DNA of 64,000 bases from Caulobacter sp. (GTDB taxonomy: Bacteria > Pseudomonadota > Alphaproteobacteria > Caulobacterales > Caulobacteraceae), in assembly GCF_017744445.1 (NCBI RefSeq), contig NZ_JAGIBH010000006.1, positions 312,536 through 376,535 on the forward strand. Direction: 5' to 3'. Below, one piece after another: positions 56,068 through 64,000 of this stretch; position 1 is the stretch's first letter, and each line of letters opens with the position of its first letter. The notes beneath the pieces were generated by a model. It saw only the letters and a list, made by a program, of their open reading frames with translations. It did not search any database and was not told where the DNA came from. A program made the position numbers and the translations under genes.

Positions 56068-57078
56068 ATGAACCAGCGTATCGATCAGGCTTGGCGGACC
56101 TTGCGCACGATCGGCCTCATGGCCGTCGCGGCCCTGAGCCTGGCCGCCTGCGCCACGCCAAAGTACCAGACCGGCAAGGCCGGCTATACGGCCACGGCTC
56201 GCAACGACACCACGCGAGGTTCCGCGCCGCGCGCCGGCTCGACGGTCGGCAAGGACGGCAAGCCGCTGCGCGGCACCGAGAAGCCCTATCAGATCAACGG
56301 CATCTGGTACTATCCGAAGGCCGATCCGGACTACAACGTGGTGGGCGTCGGCTCGTGGTACGGCGACCAGTTCCATAACCGCCGCACGGCCAACGGCGAG
56401 CTGTTCGACATGAACATCCCGTCGGCGGCGCATAAGACCCTGCCGCTGCCCAGCCTGGTCGAGGTCACTAACCTCGACACCGGCCAGAAGATGATCGTGC
56501 GGGTCAACGACCGCGGGCCGTTCGTCGGCGATCGCGTCATCGATCTGTCCAAGGCCGCCGCCCAACAGCTGGGCTACTATCGCCAGGGCGTGGCCCGGGT
56601 CCGCGTGAAATATGTCGGCCCGGCGTCCAAGAGCGTCTTCGACGCGCAACGTCAGTACGCTCGTGCTTCGACCCCGCCGCCGGCGCCGGTGCGAAACGCG
56701 CCGCGCAGCTTCGACGACATCAAGGAACCGCCGCAGCGTGTGCAGGTGCTGCCGTCGCGTCCCGAGCCCGATTGGGCGCAGACCGGCGCGCCGATCATGC
56801 AGTCGGCTCCGCAGATCAATCCGCCCGATCCTATCTACGCCTCGGCCAGGTCGGCCTTCCGCGTCCAGGCCGGTTCGTTCTCCAGCCGCGAGAATGCCGA
56901 GAAGGCCGTGCGCCAGCTGGCCAGCGCCGGCCGCGCGTCGATCGACACCATCGAGCGGGCCAACGGCACGCTTTATCGCGTCACCGTGACCGCCGGCCAG
57001 GACGAGAGCTCGGCCTGGAGCCTGCGCGATCGCGTGGAGTCGCTGGGCTATCAGGGCGCGACGGTTCTTCGGCCCTAG
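56068..57078 (+). CDS. rlpA: RlpA-like septal lytic transglycosylase lipoprotein
   Basis: A 336-residue lipoprotein (lipobox LAAC at about residue 29). The double-psi beta barrel (about 105-200) contains VGSWYGDQFHNRRTANGE and the catalytic-type VRVNDRGPFVGDRVIDLSKAAA. A Pro-rich linker follows, and a C-terminal SPOR domain (about 265-336, FRVQAGSFSSRENAEKAV) targets denuded septal glycan. RlpA cleaves such glycan during cell separation. The start is the ATG at 56068. Confidence 0.92.
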   Translation: MNQRIDQAWRTLRTIGLMAVAALSLAACATPKYQTGKAGYTATARNDTTRGSAPRAGSTVGKDGKPLRGTEKPYQINGIWYYPKADPDYNVVGVGSWYGDQFHNRRTANGELFDMNIPSAAHKTLPLPSLVEVTNLDTGQKMIVRVNDRGPFVGDRVIDLSKAAAQQLGYYRQGVARVRVKYVGPASKSVFDAQRQYARASTPPPAPVRNAPRSFDDIKEPPQRVQVLPSRPEPDWAQTGAPIMQSAPQINPPDPIYASARSAFRVQAGSFSSRENAEKAVRQLASAGRASIDTIERANGTLYRVTVTAGQDESSAWSLRDRVESLGYQGATVLRP

Positions 57079-57110
57079 ACACAGCTTGGAAACCGGTCGA
57101 ATGGAGACCG

Positions 57111-57737
57111 GTGACCCAGGGTTCTTTCATCAGTTTCGAAGGCGGCGAGGGGGCTGGAAAGTCCACCCAGATCCGCCGTCTGGCCGAGCGGCTGCAAGCG
57201 GCCGGCCATGACGTCGTCGTCACGCGCGAACCGGGCGGCAGCCCCGGCGCCGAATCCATCCGCGACCTCTTGGTCAACGGCTCGGCCGATCGCTGGTCGC
57301 CCGTGACCGAGACCCTCCTGATGTACGCCTCGCGCCGCGACCACGTGGAGCGAGTGATCCGTCCGGCTCTCGCTGAGGGCAAGGTCGTGCTGTGCGACCG
57401 CTTCGCCGATTCCACCCGGGCCTATCAGGGCGCGGGCGGCGATGCGCCGGCCAGCCTGATCGCCTCGCTGGAAGAGCACGTGCTGAACGGCACGGTTCCG
57501 GTGCTGACCCTGATCTTGGACCTGCCAGCCGAGATTGGCCTGCAACGCGCCGAAGCTCGCGGCGGCGCGGCGCGGTTCGAGTCCAAAGGCCTCGACTTCC
57601 ACCAGCGCCTGCGCGCCGGCTATCTGGAGATCGCTCGCCAGGAGCCCGAGCGCTGCGTGGTGATCAATGCCGACGCCGAGATCGACGCCGTAACCGCCGC
57701 CATCGCCGAGGCGGTCGCCCAGCGACTGGATCTCTAG
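57111..57737 (+). CDS. tmk: thymidylate kinase
   Basis: A 208-residue dTMP kinase that makes dTDP for DNA synthesis. P-loop FEGGEGAGKSTQIRRL, DR-E motif TREPGGSPGAE, then CDRFADSTRAYQGAGG (the DRY-like motif) and a lid region RGGAARFESKGLDFHQRL. I chose the GTG giving (M)TQGSFISFEGG, with GGAG four bases upstream. It is followed by holB after 3 bases, a common gene pair. Confidence 0.95.
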   Translation: MTQGSFISFEGGEGAGKSTQIRRLAERLQAAGHDVVVTREPGGSPGAESIRDLLVNGSADRWSPVTETLLMYASRRDHVERVIRPALAEGKVVLCDRFADSTRAYQGAGGDAPASLIASLEEHVLNGTVPVLTLILDLPAEIGLQRAEARGGAARFESKGLDFHQRLRAGYLEIARQEPERCVVINADAEIDAVTAAIAEAVAQRLDL

Positions 57738-57740
57738 GCG

Positions 57741-58742
57741 ATGCCCGCCCATCCCCGCGATGTCTACCAGCTGGACGGGCAGTCCGCCGCCGAGGCCGCG
57801 TTCATCGACGCCCTGGAGCGCGGCCGGCTGCATCATGCCTGGCTGCTGACCGGTCCCGAGGGCGTGGGCAAGGCGACCCTGGCCTACCGCATGGCGCGCC
57901 GCCTGCTGGGCGCGCGGCCTGAGCCGGGCCTGGGCCTCTTGGGCGCGGCGCCGTCCGATGTGGTCAGCCGCCAGGTCGCCGCCCGCTCGCATCCCGACCT
58001 GATGGTGCTGGAGCGCCTGACCGACGACGGCAAGGCGCGCAAGTCGATCCCGGTCGACGAGGCCCGCCTGCTGCCGGAGTTCTTCTCCACGACGCCGGCG
58101 ATCTCGCCTTACCGCGTGGCGATCATCGACGCTGCCGACGACCTCAACGTCAACGCCGCCAACGCCGTGCTGAAGACGCTGGAGGAGCCGCCGCCGCGCG
58201 GGGTGATCCTGCTGATCAGCCATGCGCCGGGCAAGTTGCTGCCGACCATCCGCTCGCGCTGCCGCCGCCTGGCCGTGCCCGCGCCGGGCGTGCCGGCCGC
58301 CGCCGAGATGGTCGAACGCATGGCCGATGTCTCGGGCCGCGATGCCGAGCGCCTGGCTCGCATGGCCCATGGCGCGCCGGGCAAGGCGCTGCAGCTGGCC
58401 GCCGCCAAGGCCATCGAAATGGACGACGCGGCCAACGACATCCTGCGCGGTTTGCCCAAGATCGACGAGGGCGCCTTGCTGGCCATGGCCGACACCTTCC
58501 GAGGCGCGGAGGGCATGGCGCGCTTCGAGCTCCTGATGGATCGCCTGGCCGACCAGGTACGAATCTTCGCCACTCAGGTGGCCGCTGACGGCAAACAATC
58601 GCCGGGCCTGGACCGCTGGGCGGCGGCTTGGGAGCGGCTGTCCCGCGTCTTCGGCGAGGTCGAAGCGGTGAACCTGGATCGCGCCGACGCCTTCTGGAGC
58701 GTCATCTCGGACTTGCGCGCGGCGGCCAAGACGGCGATTTGA
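57741..58742 (+). CDS. holB: DNA polymerase III subunit delta-prime
   Basis: A 333-residue clamp-loader subunit. AAA+ features are TGPEGVGKATLAYRMA, then HPDLMVLER, VDEARLLPEFFS, IIDAADDLNVNAANAVLKTLEEPP and SRCRRL, the DnaX/HolB series. The Walker A Lys is retained, but the zinc-binding Cys cluster of DnaX is absent. It works with tau and delta in loading the sliding clamp. It is co-transcribed with tmk and tatD. Confidence 0.95.
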   Translation: MPAHPRDVYQLDGQSAAEAAFIDALERGRLHHAWLLTGPEGVGKATLAYRMARRLLGARPEPGLGLLGAAPSDVVSRQVAARSHPDLMVLERLTDDGKARKSIPVDEARLLPEFFSTTPAISPYRVAIIDAADDLNVNAANAVLKTLEEPPPRGVILLISHAPGKLLPTIRSRCRRLAVPAPGVPAAAEMVERMADVSGRDAERLARMAHGAPGKALQLAAAKAIEMDDAANDILRGLPKIDEGALLAMADTFRGAEGMARFELLMDRLADQVRIFATQVAADGKQSPGLDRWAAAWERLSRVFGEVEAVNLDRADAFWSVISDLRAAAKTAI

Positions 58743-58747
58743 GCGGC

Positions 58748-59527
58748 ATGCTCATCGACAGCCACGTAAATCTGCACGCGCCCCAGTTCGCCGAGGACAA
58801 GGACGCCGTCATCGCCCGCGCCCGAGAGGCCGGCATCGCCCTGATGGTCACCATCTGTGACAAGGTCAGCGCGTTCGAGGCCGTGCACGCCATCGCCATG
58901 GCCGAGCCGGATATCTGGTGCACGGTCGGCACCCACCCGCACGAGTCCAAGGAAGATCCGGACCTGACCGCCGCCCGCCTAGTCGAGCTGGCCCAGCGTC
59001 CGCGCGTCATCGGCATCGGCGAGTGCGGCCTGGACTTCCACTACGACCTGTCGCCGCGCGACGTGCAGGCCAAGGTGTTCCGCCAGCACTGCATCGCCGC
59101 GCGCGAGAGCGGCCTGCCGCTGGTGCTTCACACCCGCGAGGCCGACGAGGTCATGGGCCAGATCCTCGAGGAGGAGCACGCGGCCGGGGCCTTCAAGATC
59201 CTGATGCACTGCTACACCAGCGGCGCCGAGCTGGCCGCGCGGGCCGCGGCCCTGGGCGCCTGGTTCTCGGTCTCGGGCATCGCCACCTTCAAACAGGCCG
59301 AGGACGTGCGGGCCGTGATCCGCGACATGCCGGCCGACCGGATCATCGTCGAGACCGACTGTCCGTACCTTGCCCCGGTGCCGATGCGCGGACGCCGTAA
59401 CGAGCCGTCATATCTGCCGCATATCTACGACAAGCTGGCCGAGATTCGCGGCTGGAGCCGGGCCGAAACCGAACAGCGGACCGAGGACGCCTTCTTCAAC
59501 CTGTTCGACCGGATCCCCCGTCCATGA
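58748..59527 (+). CDS. TatD-family metal-dependent hydrolase with altered HxH motif
   Basis: A 259-residue TatD-family TIM-barrel, usually a 3'-5' DNA/RNA exonuclease. The N-terminal metal site, normally H-x-H, reads DSHVNLH, so the second His is Asn. The later ligands are present: GECGLDFHYD, PLVLHTREA, LMHCYTSG and VETDCPYLAP. Either the site tolerates Asn or one metal is bound weakly. The start is the ATG giving MLIDSH. It is sandwiched between holB and the metallo-beta-lactamase gene in one operon. Confidence 0.9.
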   Translation: MLIDSHVNLHAPQFAEDKDAVIARAREAGIALMVTICDKVSAFEAVHAIAMAEPDIWCTVGTHPHESKEDPDLTAARLVELAQRPRVIGIGECGLDFHYDLSPRDVQAKVFRQHCIAARESGLPLVLHTREADEVMGQILEEEHAAGAFKILMHCYTSGAELAARAAALGAWFSVSGIATFKQAEDVRAVIRDMPADRIIVETDCPYLAPVPMRGRRNEPSYLPHIYDKLAEIRGWSRAETEQRTEDAFFNLFDRIPRP

Positions 59528-60327
59528 CCGGACCGCTGGAGTTCACGATCCTGGGCTCCGGCTCCTCCGGCGGCGTTCCGCGCGCCGACGGCAATTGGGG
59601 TGACTGCGATCCGGCGGAGCCCAAGAACCACCGCTCGCGCTGTTCGCTGCTGGTCCGGCGGCTGGGGCAGGGGGCTCAGCACGAGACCACGGTCGTGGTC
59701 GACACCTCGCCCGACCTGCGCTTGCAGACCGCCACGGCTGGGGTGAAGCGCGTCGACGCGGCGCTGTTCACCCACGACCACGCTGACCAGGCCCACGGCA
59801 TCGACGATCTGCGGCCGTTCTTCCTCAATCAGCGCCAGCGCATCCCGACATGGATGGACCAGGCTACGCACGACGGCCTGCTGACCCGTTTCGAGTACAT
59901 CTTCAAGACGCGCGGCGGTTATCCGGCGATCCTGGAGCCGCGTCTGATCCCGCCGCTGGGCGAGGACTTCGCGATCGACGGTCCCAGCGGGTCGATCCCG
60001 GTCCACACCTTCGATGTCGACCACGGCGAGATACGCGCGGTCGGCTACCGCTTCGGCGGCGTGGCCTATACGCCGGACGTGCGGGCGATCCCCGACGGCA
60101 GCTGGGCGGACCTGGCCGATCTGGACGTCTGGATCGTCGACGCCCTGCGCTGGACGCCGCATCCGACCCATGCCCACGTGGAATTGGCGCTGGAATGGAT
60201 CGCCAAGGCCAAGCCCCGCCGCGCCATCCTGACCAACCTGCATATCGACCTGGACTACAACGCCCTGACCACGAGGCTACCGCCCGGCGTCGAGGCGGCC
60301 TATGATGGGATGCGCTTTACGCTTTAG
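59524..60327 (+). CDS. MBL-fold hydrolase (PhnP-like)
   Basis: A 267-residue metallo-beta-lactamase-fold protein, similar to PhnP phosphodiesterases. The metal motif THDHADQAHGIDDL (HxHxDH type) is clear, with GSGSSGGVPRADGNW near the start, DTSPDLRLQ, and a later DVDHGE and NLHIDLDY. It overlaps the tatD stop by 4 bases (ATGA), so they are coupled. No phn genes surround it, so a broad nucleotide phosphodiesterase role is more likely than phosphonate use. Confidence 0.88.
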   Translation: MTGPLEFTILGSGSSGGVPRADGNWGDCDPAEPKNHRSRCSLLVRRLGQGAQHETTVVVDTSPDLRLQTATAGVKRVDAALFTHDHADQAHGIDDLRPFFLNQRQRIPTWMDQATHDGLLTRFEYIFKTRGGYPAILEPRLIPPLGEDFAIDGPSGSIPVHTFDVDHGEIRAVGYRFGGVAYTPDVRAIPDGSWADLADLDVWIVDALRWTPHPTHAHVELALEWIAKAKPRRAILTNLHIDLDYNALTTRLPPGVEAAYDGMRFTL

Positions 60328-60415
60328 GTCCGCCGAGTGACGGAAAGTCGCCGGCCGATCGTCGTGACAAGGAACCAGCGAGACAGGCGAATGTTAGCCT
60401 TGATCGCAAGTTCGC

Positions 60416-60436
60416 CCAAGTTTGTCGAAAACTTGG
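60416..60436. other. 8-bp palindrome in the gap before the small DNA-binding-like gene
   Basis: CCAAGTTT-GTCGA-AAACTTGG is a perfect inverted repeat, 94 bases ahead of the next start, in a 203-base gap that otherwise shows no gene. It could be an operator. Confidence 0.35.
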
Positions 60437-60530
60437 CTGTACGTAACAGCGTTGAAATAAGCTTGCCCAACAACACCGTCATAGGGACGCGCTAGAGTCA
60501 CTTTCCCGTGCGTCACTGACCAGACTTACC

Positions 60531-60737
60531 ATGGCCGAAACCGTCACCGTTTCCCGAGAAGTCTTCCTGAGCCTGCGAGCGCGGCTGCCCGCCGTGACGC
60601 GCGAGCACCTGTTCGACTGCTACGCCATCAGCGAGACCACCTGGACCAAGCTGCGCGACGGCAAGCCGGTGAAGCGCTCCACGCTGGACCGCATCATGGT
60701 CAAGCTGGCCAAGCTGGACGCTCGCGTCGCAGCTTAA
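60531..60737 (+). CDS. small conserved-looking hypothetical protein
   Basis: A 68-residue basic protein. The segment LFDCYAISETTWTKLRDGKPVKRSTLDRIMVKL reads like a lambda-repressor-type helix-turn-helix fragment (SETTWTKLRDG as the recognition part), so DNA binding is possible. It stands between the MBL gene and the kdp operon. No family assignment made. Confidence 0.6.
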   Translation: MAETVTVSREVFLSLRARLPAVTREHLFDCYAISETTWTKLRDGKPVKRSTLDRIMVKLAKLDARVAA

Positions 60738-60812
60738 GCTGACGATCTTTATGCCGCCCTTATGCGGCGGCTCAGCTTCGACATAGAGCCCTTACGCCCA
60801 CAAATGGTCTGT

Positions 60813-60835
60813 GGCCTCCGACACCAAAGGAGGCC
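60813..60835 (+). promoter_or_regulatory. hairpin that hides the SD of the first kdp small gene
   Basis: GGCCTCC (60813-60819) pairs perfectly with GGAGGCC (60829-60835), and the second arm contains the SD AAAGGAGG, 5 bases before the ATG at 60839. Folding would block ribosome entry, a layout suited to conditional translation of the kdp leader gene. Confidence 0.5.
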
Positions 60836-60838
60836 GTT

Positions 60839-60922
60839 ATGGCTGATCTTATCTACGGGGCGCTGGCCTTGGGCCTGTTCGCCCTGTTCGGCGCATTCGT
60901 CGCCGCGCTGAGGCGCGTGTGA
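60839..60922 (+). CDS. 27-residue membrane peptide at the head of the kdp operon
   Basis: Too short for the ORF track. It reads MADLIYGALALGLFALFGAF and ends in LRRV, one hydrophobic helix. It has a perfect SD (AAAGGAGG at 5 bases). It is 2 bases upstream of kdpF. Similar tiny frames precede kdpF in other bacteria as I recall, but I know of no assigned role. Confidence 0.65.
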   Translation: MADLIYGALALGLFALFGAFVAALRRV

Positions 60923-60924
60923 CC

Positions 60925-61011
60925 ATGCTCGTGAACCTGCTGTGGGCGGCTGGGGCCATCGTGGTCGCCGGCTACATGGTCGCCGCGATGATGCGACCCG
61001 ACAAGTTCTGA
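60925..61011 (+). CDS. kdpF: potassium-transporting ATPase small subunit KdpF
   Basis: A 28-residue single-span peptide ending in MMRPDKF, matching the KdpF signature (LLRPExF). KdpF stabilises the KdpABC complex. It lies 2 bases after the first small gene and 13 bases before kdpA. Confidence 0.85.
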   Translation: MLVNLLWAAGAIVVAGYMVAAMMRPDKF

Positions 61012-61024
61012 CGGAATTCCTCAA

Positions 61025-62737
61025 ATGAACTGGCAAGGATGGGCGGAGATCGCCCTGACCCTTAGCCTGGCGGTCGCCGTGGGCTGGCCGCTGGGCGTTT
61101 TCATGTCGCGCGTCTGGAATGGCGAGCGCACCTTCCTCGATCCGATCATGCGTCCGGTCGAGGCCCTGTTCTACACCGCCTGCGGCGTCGATCCGAAGAA
61201 GAGCCAGAGCTGGCACGCCTATGCTCTGGCGCTGCTGGCCTTCAACCTGATCGGCTTTGTCATCACCTACGCGGTGCTGCGCCTGCAGGGCGTGCTGCCG
61301 ATGAACCCGCAAGGCTTTGCCGGCCTGTCGGGGCACCTGTCGTTCAACACGGCGATCAGCTTCGTCACCAACACCAACTGGCAGAGCTATGCGGGCGAGA
61401 CGACCATGTCGACGCTCAGCCAGATGGTCGTGCTGACCGTGCAGAACTTCGTCTCGGCCGCCACCGGCGCGACCGTGGCCGCGGCCCTGGCGCGGGCGTT
61501 CATCGCCAATCGCGGCGAGGGCGTCGGCAACTTCTGGGCCGACCTGATCCGCACCACGCTCTACGTGCTGCTGCCGCTGTCGTTCGTCGTCGCCGTGCTG
61601 CTGGTCGCCCTGGGTATCCCGCAGACGCTGGCTGCCGGCGTCACCGCCCACACCCTGGAAGGCGCCGACCAGAAGATCTCGCTGTATGCCGTGGCTTCGC
61701 AGGAAGCCATCAAGATGCTGGGCATCAACGGCGGCGGCATCTTCAACGCCAACTCGGCCCACCCGTTCGAGAACCCCACGCCGCTGACCAACCTGATCAC
61801 GGCCGTCTCGATCAACACCCTAGGCTGGGCCGCCTTCTTCGCCTTCGGCCGCATGGTCCTGGCCAAGAAGGACGTCCACGCCCTGGTCATGGCCGCCTTC
61901 GTGCTGCTGTTCGCCGGCGCGGCGGGCGTCTACGCCACCGAGACCCAACCGGCTCCGGCCCAGGTCGCGGCCAAGGTCGACACGACGGTGAACATGGAAG
62001 GCAAGGAGGTCCGCTTCGGCGCGCCCGCCACCGCCGCCTGGGTCGCCGCCACGACTGGCGCCTCGAACGGCTCGGTCAACGGCATGCATTCTAGCCTGAT
62101 GCCCCTGGGCGGCGGCATCGCGATGTTTCTGATGCAGCTGGGCGAGATCCTGCCGGGCGGCATCGGCTCAGGCATCGCCATCATGGTCGTCATGGCCCTT
62201 CTGTCGGTGTTCGTCGCCGGCCTGATGGTCGGCCGCACCCCGGAGTATCTGGGCAAGAAGATCGAGGCCCGCGAGATCCAGTTCTCGATCCTGGCAGTTG
62301 TGATCATCCCGCTGTCGATGCTGGGCTTCTCGGCGCTGGCCGCCGTGCTGCCCGAGGCGCTGAAGGGCCTGATGCACTCAGGGCCGCACGGCCTGTCGGA
62401 GATCCTCTACGCCTATGTCTCGGGCACGGCCAACAACGGTTCGGCCTTCGCCGGCCTGACCGCCAACGCCCCCTGGTGGGACGTCACCCTAGCGATCGCC
62501 ATGGCCTGCGGCCGTTTCCTGCCGATCGTGGCCGTCCTGGCCATCGCCGGCGCCCTGGCCGCCAAGCCCAAGCTGGCTCCGACCGCCGGCACGCTGCCGA
62601 CTGACGGCGGCCTGTTCGTCGGCCTCCTGATCGGGGTGATCCTGATCCTGGGCGGCCTGCAATTCTTCCCCGCGATGGCGCTGGGACCGATCGTCGAGCA
62701 CTTCCAGGTGCTCGGCGCGGTCGCGGCCCTTCGCTGA
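61025..62737 (+). CDS. kdpA: potassium-transporting ATPase subunit KdpA
   Basis: A 570-residue KdpA, the channel-like subunit that selects and passes K+. Four pore repeats are visible, including [33 protein letters not shown], and [17 protein letters not shown]-like [24 protein letters not shown] and NGGGIFN are selectivity-filter signatures. Size and order match the family. It lies within kdpF-kdpA-kdpB with short gaps. Confidence 0.97.
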   Translation: MNWQGWAEIALTLSLAVAVGWPLGVFMSRVWNGERTFLDPIMRPVEALFYTACGVDPKKSQSWHAYALALLAFNLIGFVITYAVLRLQGVLPMNPQGFAGLSGHLSFNTAISFVTNTNWQSYAGETTMSTLSQMVVLTVQNFVSAATGATVAAALARAFIANRGEGVGNFWADLIRTTLYVLLPLSFVVAVLLVALGIPQTLAAGVTAHTLEGADQKISLYAVASQEAIKMLGINGGGIFNANSAHPFENPTPLTNLITAVSINTLGWAAFFAFGRMVLAKKDVHALVMAAFVLLFAGAAGVYATETQPAPAQVAAKVDTTVNMEGKEVRFGAPATAAWVAATTGASNGSVNGMHSSLMPLGGGIAMFLMQLGEILPGGIGSGIAIMVVMALLSVFVAGLMVGRTPEYLGKKIEAREIQFSILAVVIIPLSMLGFSALAAVLPEALKGLMHSGPHGLSEILYAYVSGTANNGSAFAGLTANAPWWDVTLAIAMACGRFLPIVAVLAIAGALAAKPKLAPTAGTLPTDGGLFVGLLIGVILILGGLQFFPAMALGPIVEHFQVLGAVAALR

Positions 62738-62748
62738 GTGGTGATCCT

Positions 62749-64000
62749 ATGAGCGCTATAGACATCCGCGCCGGCGGTCTTTCCGGCCCCGTCCTGGCCC
62801 GCGCGGCCAAGGACAGCTTCCTCAAGCTCGATCCGCGCAAGCTGACGGGTAATCCGGTGATCTTCGCCACCTGGATCGTGGCCCTGCTGTCGACCGTCTC
62901 GGCGGTCGCGGCGGTCGCCAACCACCAGGCGGCGGGCTTCGCCATCCAGGTGTCGCTGTGGCTGTGGGCCACGGTGCTGTTCGCCAACCTCGCCGAAAGC
63001 GTCGCCGAAGGGCGCGGCAAGGCGGCGGCCGACAGCCTGCGCGCCACCCGCGTGACGACCAAGGCCAAGCTCATAATTGACCCGACGACGGGCGCCTACG
63101 TCCCGACCCCGGCCCATAAGCTGGGCGTCGGCGAGGTGATCCTGGTCGAGGCCGGCGACGTGATCCCGACCGACGGCGAGATCATCGAGGGCATGGCCAG
63201 CGTCAACGAGGCGGCCATCACCGGCGAGAGCGCGCCCGTGATCCGCGAGAGCGGCGGCGACCGCTCGGCCGTCACCGGCGGCACCACGATCGTCTCCGAC
63301 TGGCTGAAGGTCCGCGTCACGGCCGAGGCCGGCAACACCTTCCTCGACCGCATGATCGCCATGGTCGAGGGCGCGGACCGCCGCAAGACGCCGAACGAGA
63401 TCGCCCTGGCCGTGCTGCTGGCTGGCCTGACCCTGATCTTCCTGATCGCGGTCGTGACCCTGCTGGGTCTGGGTAAGTTCTCGGGCGTCGTGCTGGATCC
63501 GTTGGTGCTGGGCGCGCTGTTCATCACGCTTATTCCAACAACCATTGGCGGACTCCTGTCCGCAGTCGGCATCGCCGGCATGGACCGCCTGCTGAAGGTC
63601 AACGTCCTGGCGACCTCGGGCCGGGCCGTGGAAGCCGCTGGCGATGTCGACACCCTGCTGCTGGACAAGACCGGCACCATCACCTTCGGCAACCGCATGG
63701 CCATCGAAGTGATCCCAGCCCCGGGCGTGCGTCCGGAAGCGGCGATGCGCGCGGCCCTGATGGCCTCGCTGGCCGACGAGACCCCGGAAGGCCGTTCGAT
63801 CATCGAACTGGCGCGTAACCAGGGCCTGACCGTCGAGCAACCTGCCGGCGCCACGGCGATCCCGTTCACCGCCCAGACCCGCCAGTCGGGCCTGGACCAC
63901 GAAGGCCGCAGCTGGCGCAAGGGCGCGGTGGACGCCGTCTACCGCTCGCTGGCCCTGGAGCCCAAGGCCGTCGCGGCCGAACTGACCGGCGCCGTGGACC
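62749..64000 (+). CDS. kdpB: potassium-transporting ATPase subunit KdpB (truncated at the right edge)
   Basis: The first 417 codons of KdpB, the P-type ATPase subunit. TGES (actuator domain) and the phosphorylation motif DKTGTIT are both present. KdpA/B-typical [24 protein letters not shown] and [12 protein letters not shown] are seen. The window ends within the nucleotide-binding domain; kdpC and any kdpDE are beyond it. The start is the ATG at 62749, 11 bases after the kdpA stop. Confidence 0.95.
   Translation, partial: MSAIDIRAGGLSGPVLARAAKDSFLKLDPRKLTGNPVIFATWIVALLSTVSAVAAVANHQAAGFAIQVSLWLWATVLFANLAESVAEGRGKAAADSLRATRVTTKAKLIIDPTTGAYVPTPAHKLGVGEVILVEAGDVIPTDGEIIEGMASVNEAAITGESAPVIRESGGDRSAVTGGTTIVSDWLKVRVTAEAGNTFLDRMIAMVEGADRRKTPNEIALAVLLAGLTLIFLIAVVTLLGLGKFSGVVLDPLVLGALFITLIPTTIGGLLSAVGIAGMDRLLKVNVLATSGRAVEAAGDVDTLLLDKTGTITFGNRMAIEVIPAPGVRPEAAMRAALMASLADETPEGRSIIELARNQGLTVEQPAGATAIPFTAQTRQSGLDHEGRSWRKGAVDAVYRSLALEPKAVAAELTGAVD

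Noticed and set aside
57075-58598. 507-aa ORF antisense to tmk and holB
   Set aside because: Both plus-strand genes have full family motifs. The antisense product is His/Gln/Arg-rich with no motif.

Overview
This GC-rich window looks like an alphaproteobacterial chromosome, most likely Caulobacter or a very close relative. The strongest evidence is a Caulobacter-type flagellin locus (flmH, flmG, flbT, flaF, three flagellins, flaG and a FlaEY-like protein), a PopA orthologue whose c-di-GMP I-site arginine falls at residue 357, CtrA-like promoter motifs, sigma-54 flagellin promoters with FlbD-type (ftr) palindromes, and an alphaproteobacterial GTTC-N7-GTTC LexA box before ssb. I see no transposase, prophage, CRISPR array or biosynthetic cluster; this is mostly core chromosome. 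Gene names rest on sequence motifs and remembered Caulobacter gene order, because no database search was possible.

Layout. 0-18 kb: housekeeping and metabolic genes (DUF808 membrane protein, methyltransferase, recG, polar amino-acid ABC transporter, M48 protease, KAS III-like synthase, outer membrane barrel, sterol-desaturase-family enzyme between two DUF805 proteins, HD hydrolase with a Nudix-related regulator, universal stress protein, MoxR ATPase). 18-29 kb: flagellin export, glycosylation and regulation. FlmG and FlmH (flagellin glycosylation) lie divergent from flbT-flaF, followed by fljL, fljK, flaG, fljJ, a second PseH-like acetyltransferase and flaEY. fljL and fljK have perfect GG-N10-GC sigma-54 promoters, and fljK has two FlbD-type palindromes upstream. 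29-36.5 kb: ssb with a LexA box, a candidate structured RNA, pyruvate phosphate dikinase, a methyltransferase and two exported proteins. 36.5-39.2 kb: a REP-like repeat, then wrbA and pirin divergent from a LysR regulator with a clear operator palindrome.

39.7-42.3 kb carries the most unusual gene: an 867-residue protein made almost wholly of about 107 tandem octapeptides, organised over much of its length into a 56-residue (7 x 8) super-repeat. It lies just downstream of an Hsp70-like (YegD-type) ATPase gene. 44-60 kb: a chemoreceptor, a YhiN-type flavoprotein, a DEAD-box helicase, a DsbA-family oxidoreductase, popA, a CoA-transferase-family enzyme, YihY, TusA, a pseudouridine synthase, an RsmC-like methyltransferase, tRNA-Ser(UGA), RlpA, and a tmk-holB-tatD-MBL operon. 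60.8 kb to the right edge: a Kdp potassium pump operon that begins with two tiny membrane-protein genes and runs off the edge inside kdpB.

From memory of C. crescentus, the flagellin locus and popA are far apart in that genome (around CC1460 and CC1842). Their 25-kb proximity here would therefore be a rearrangement, which a genome alignment could test.
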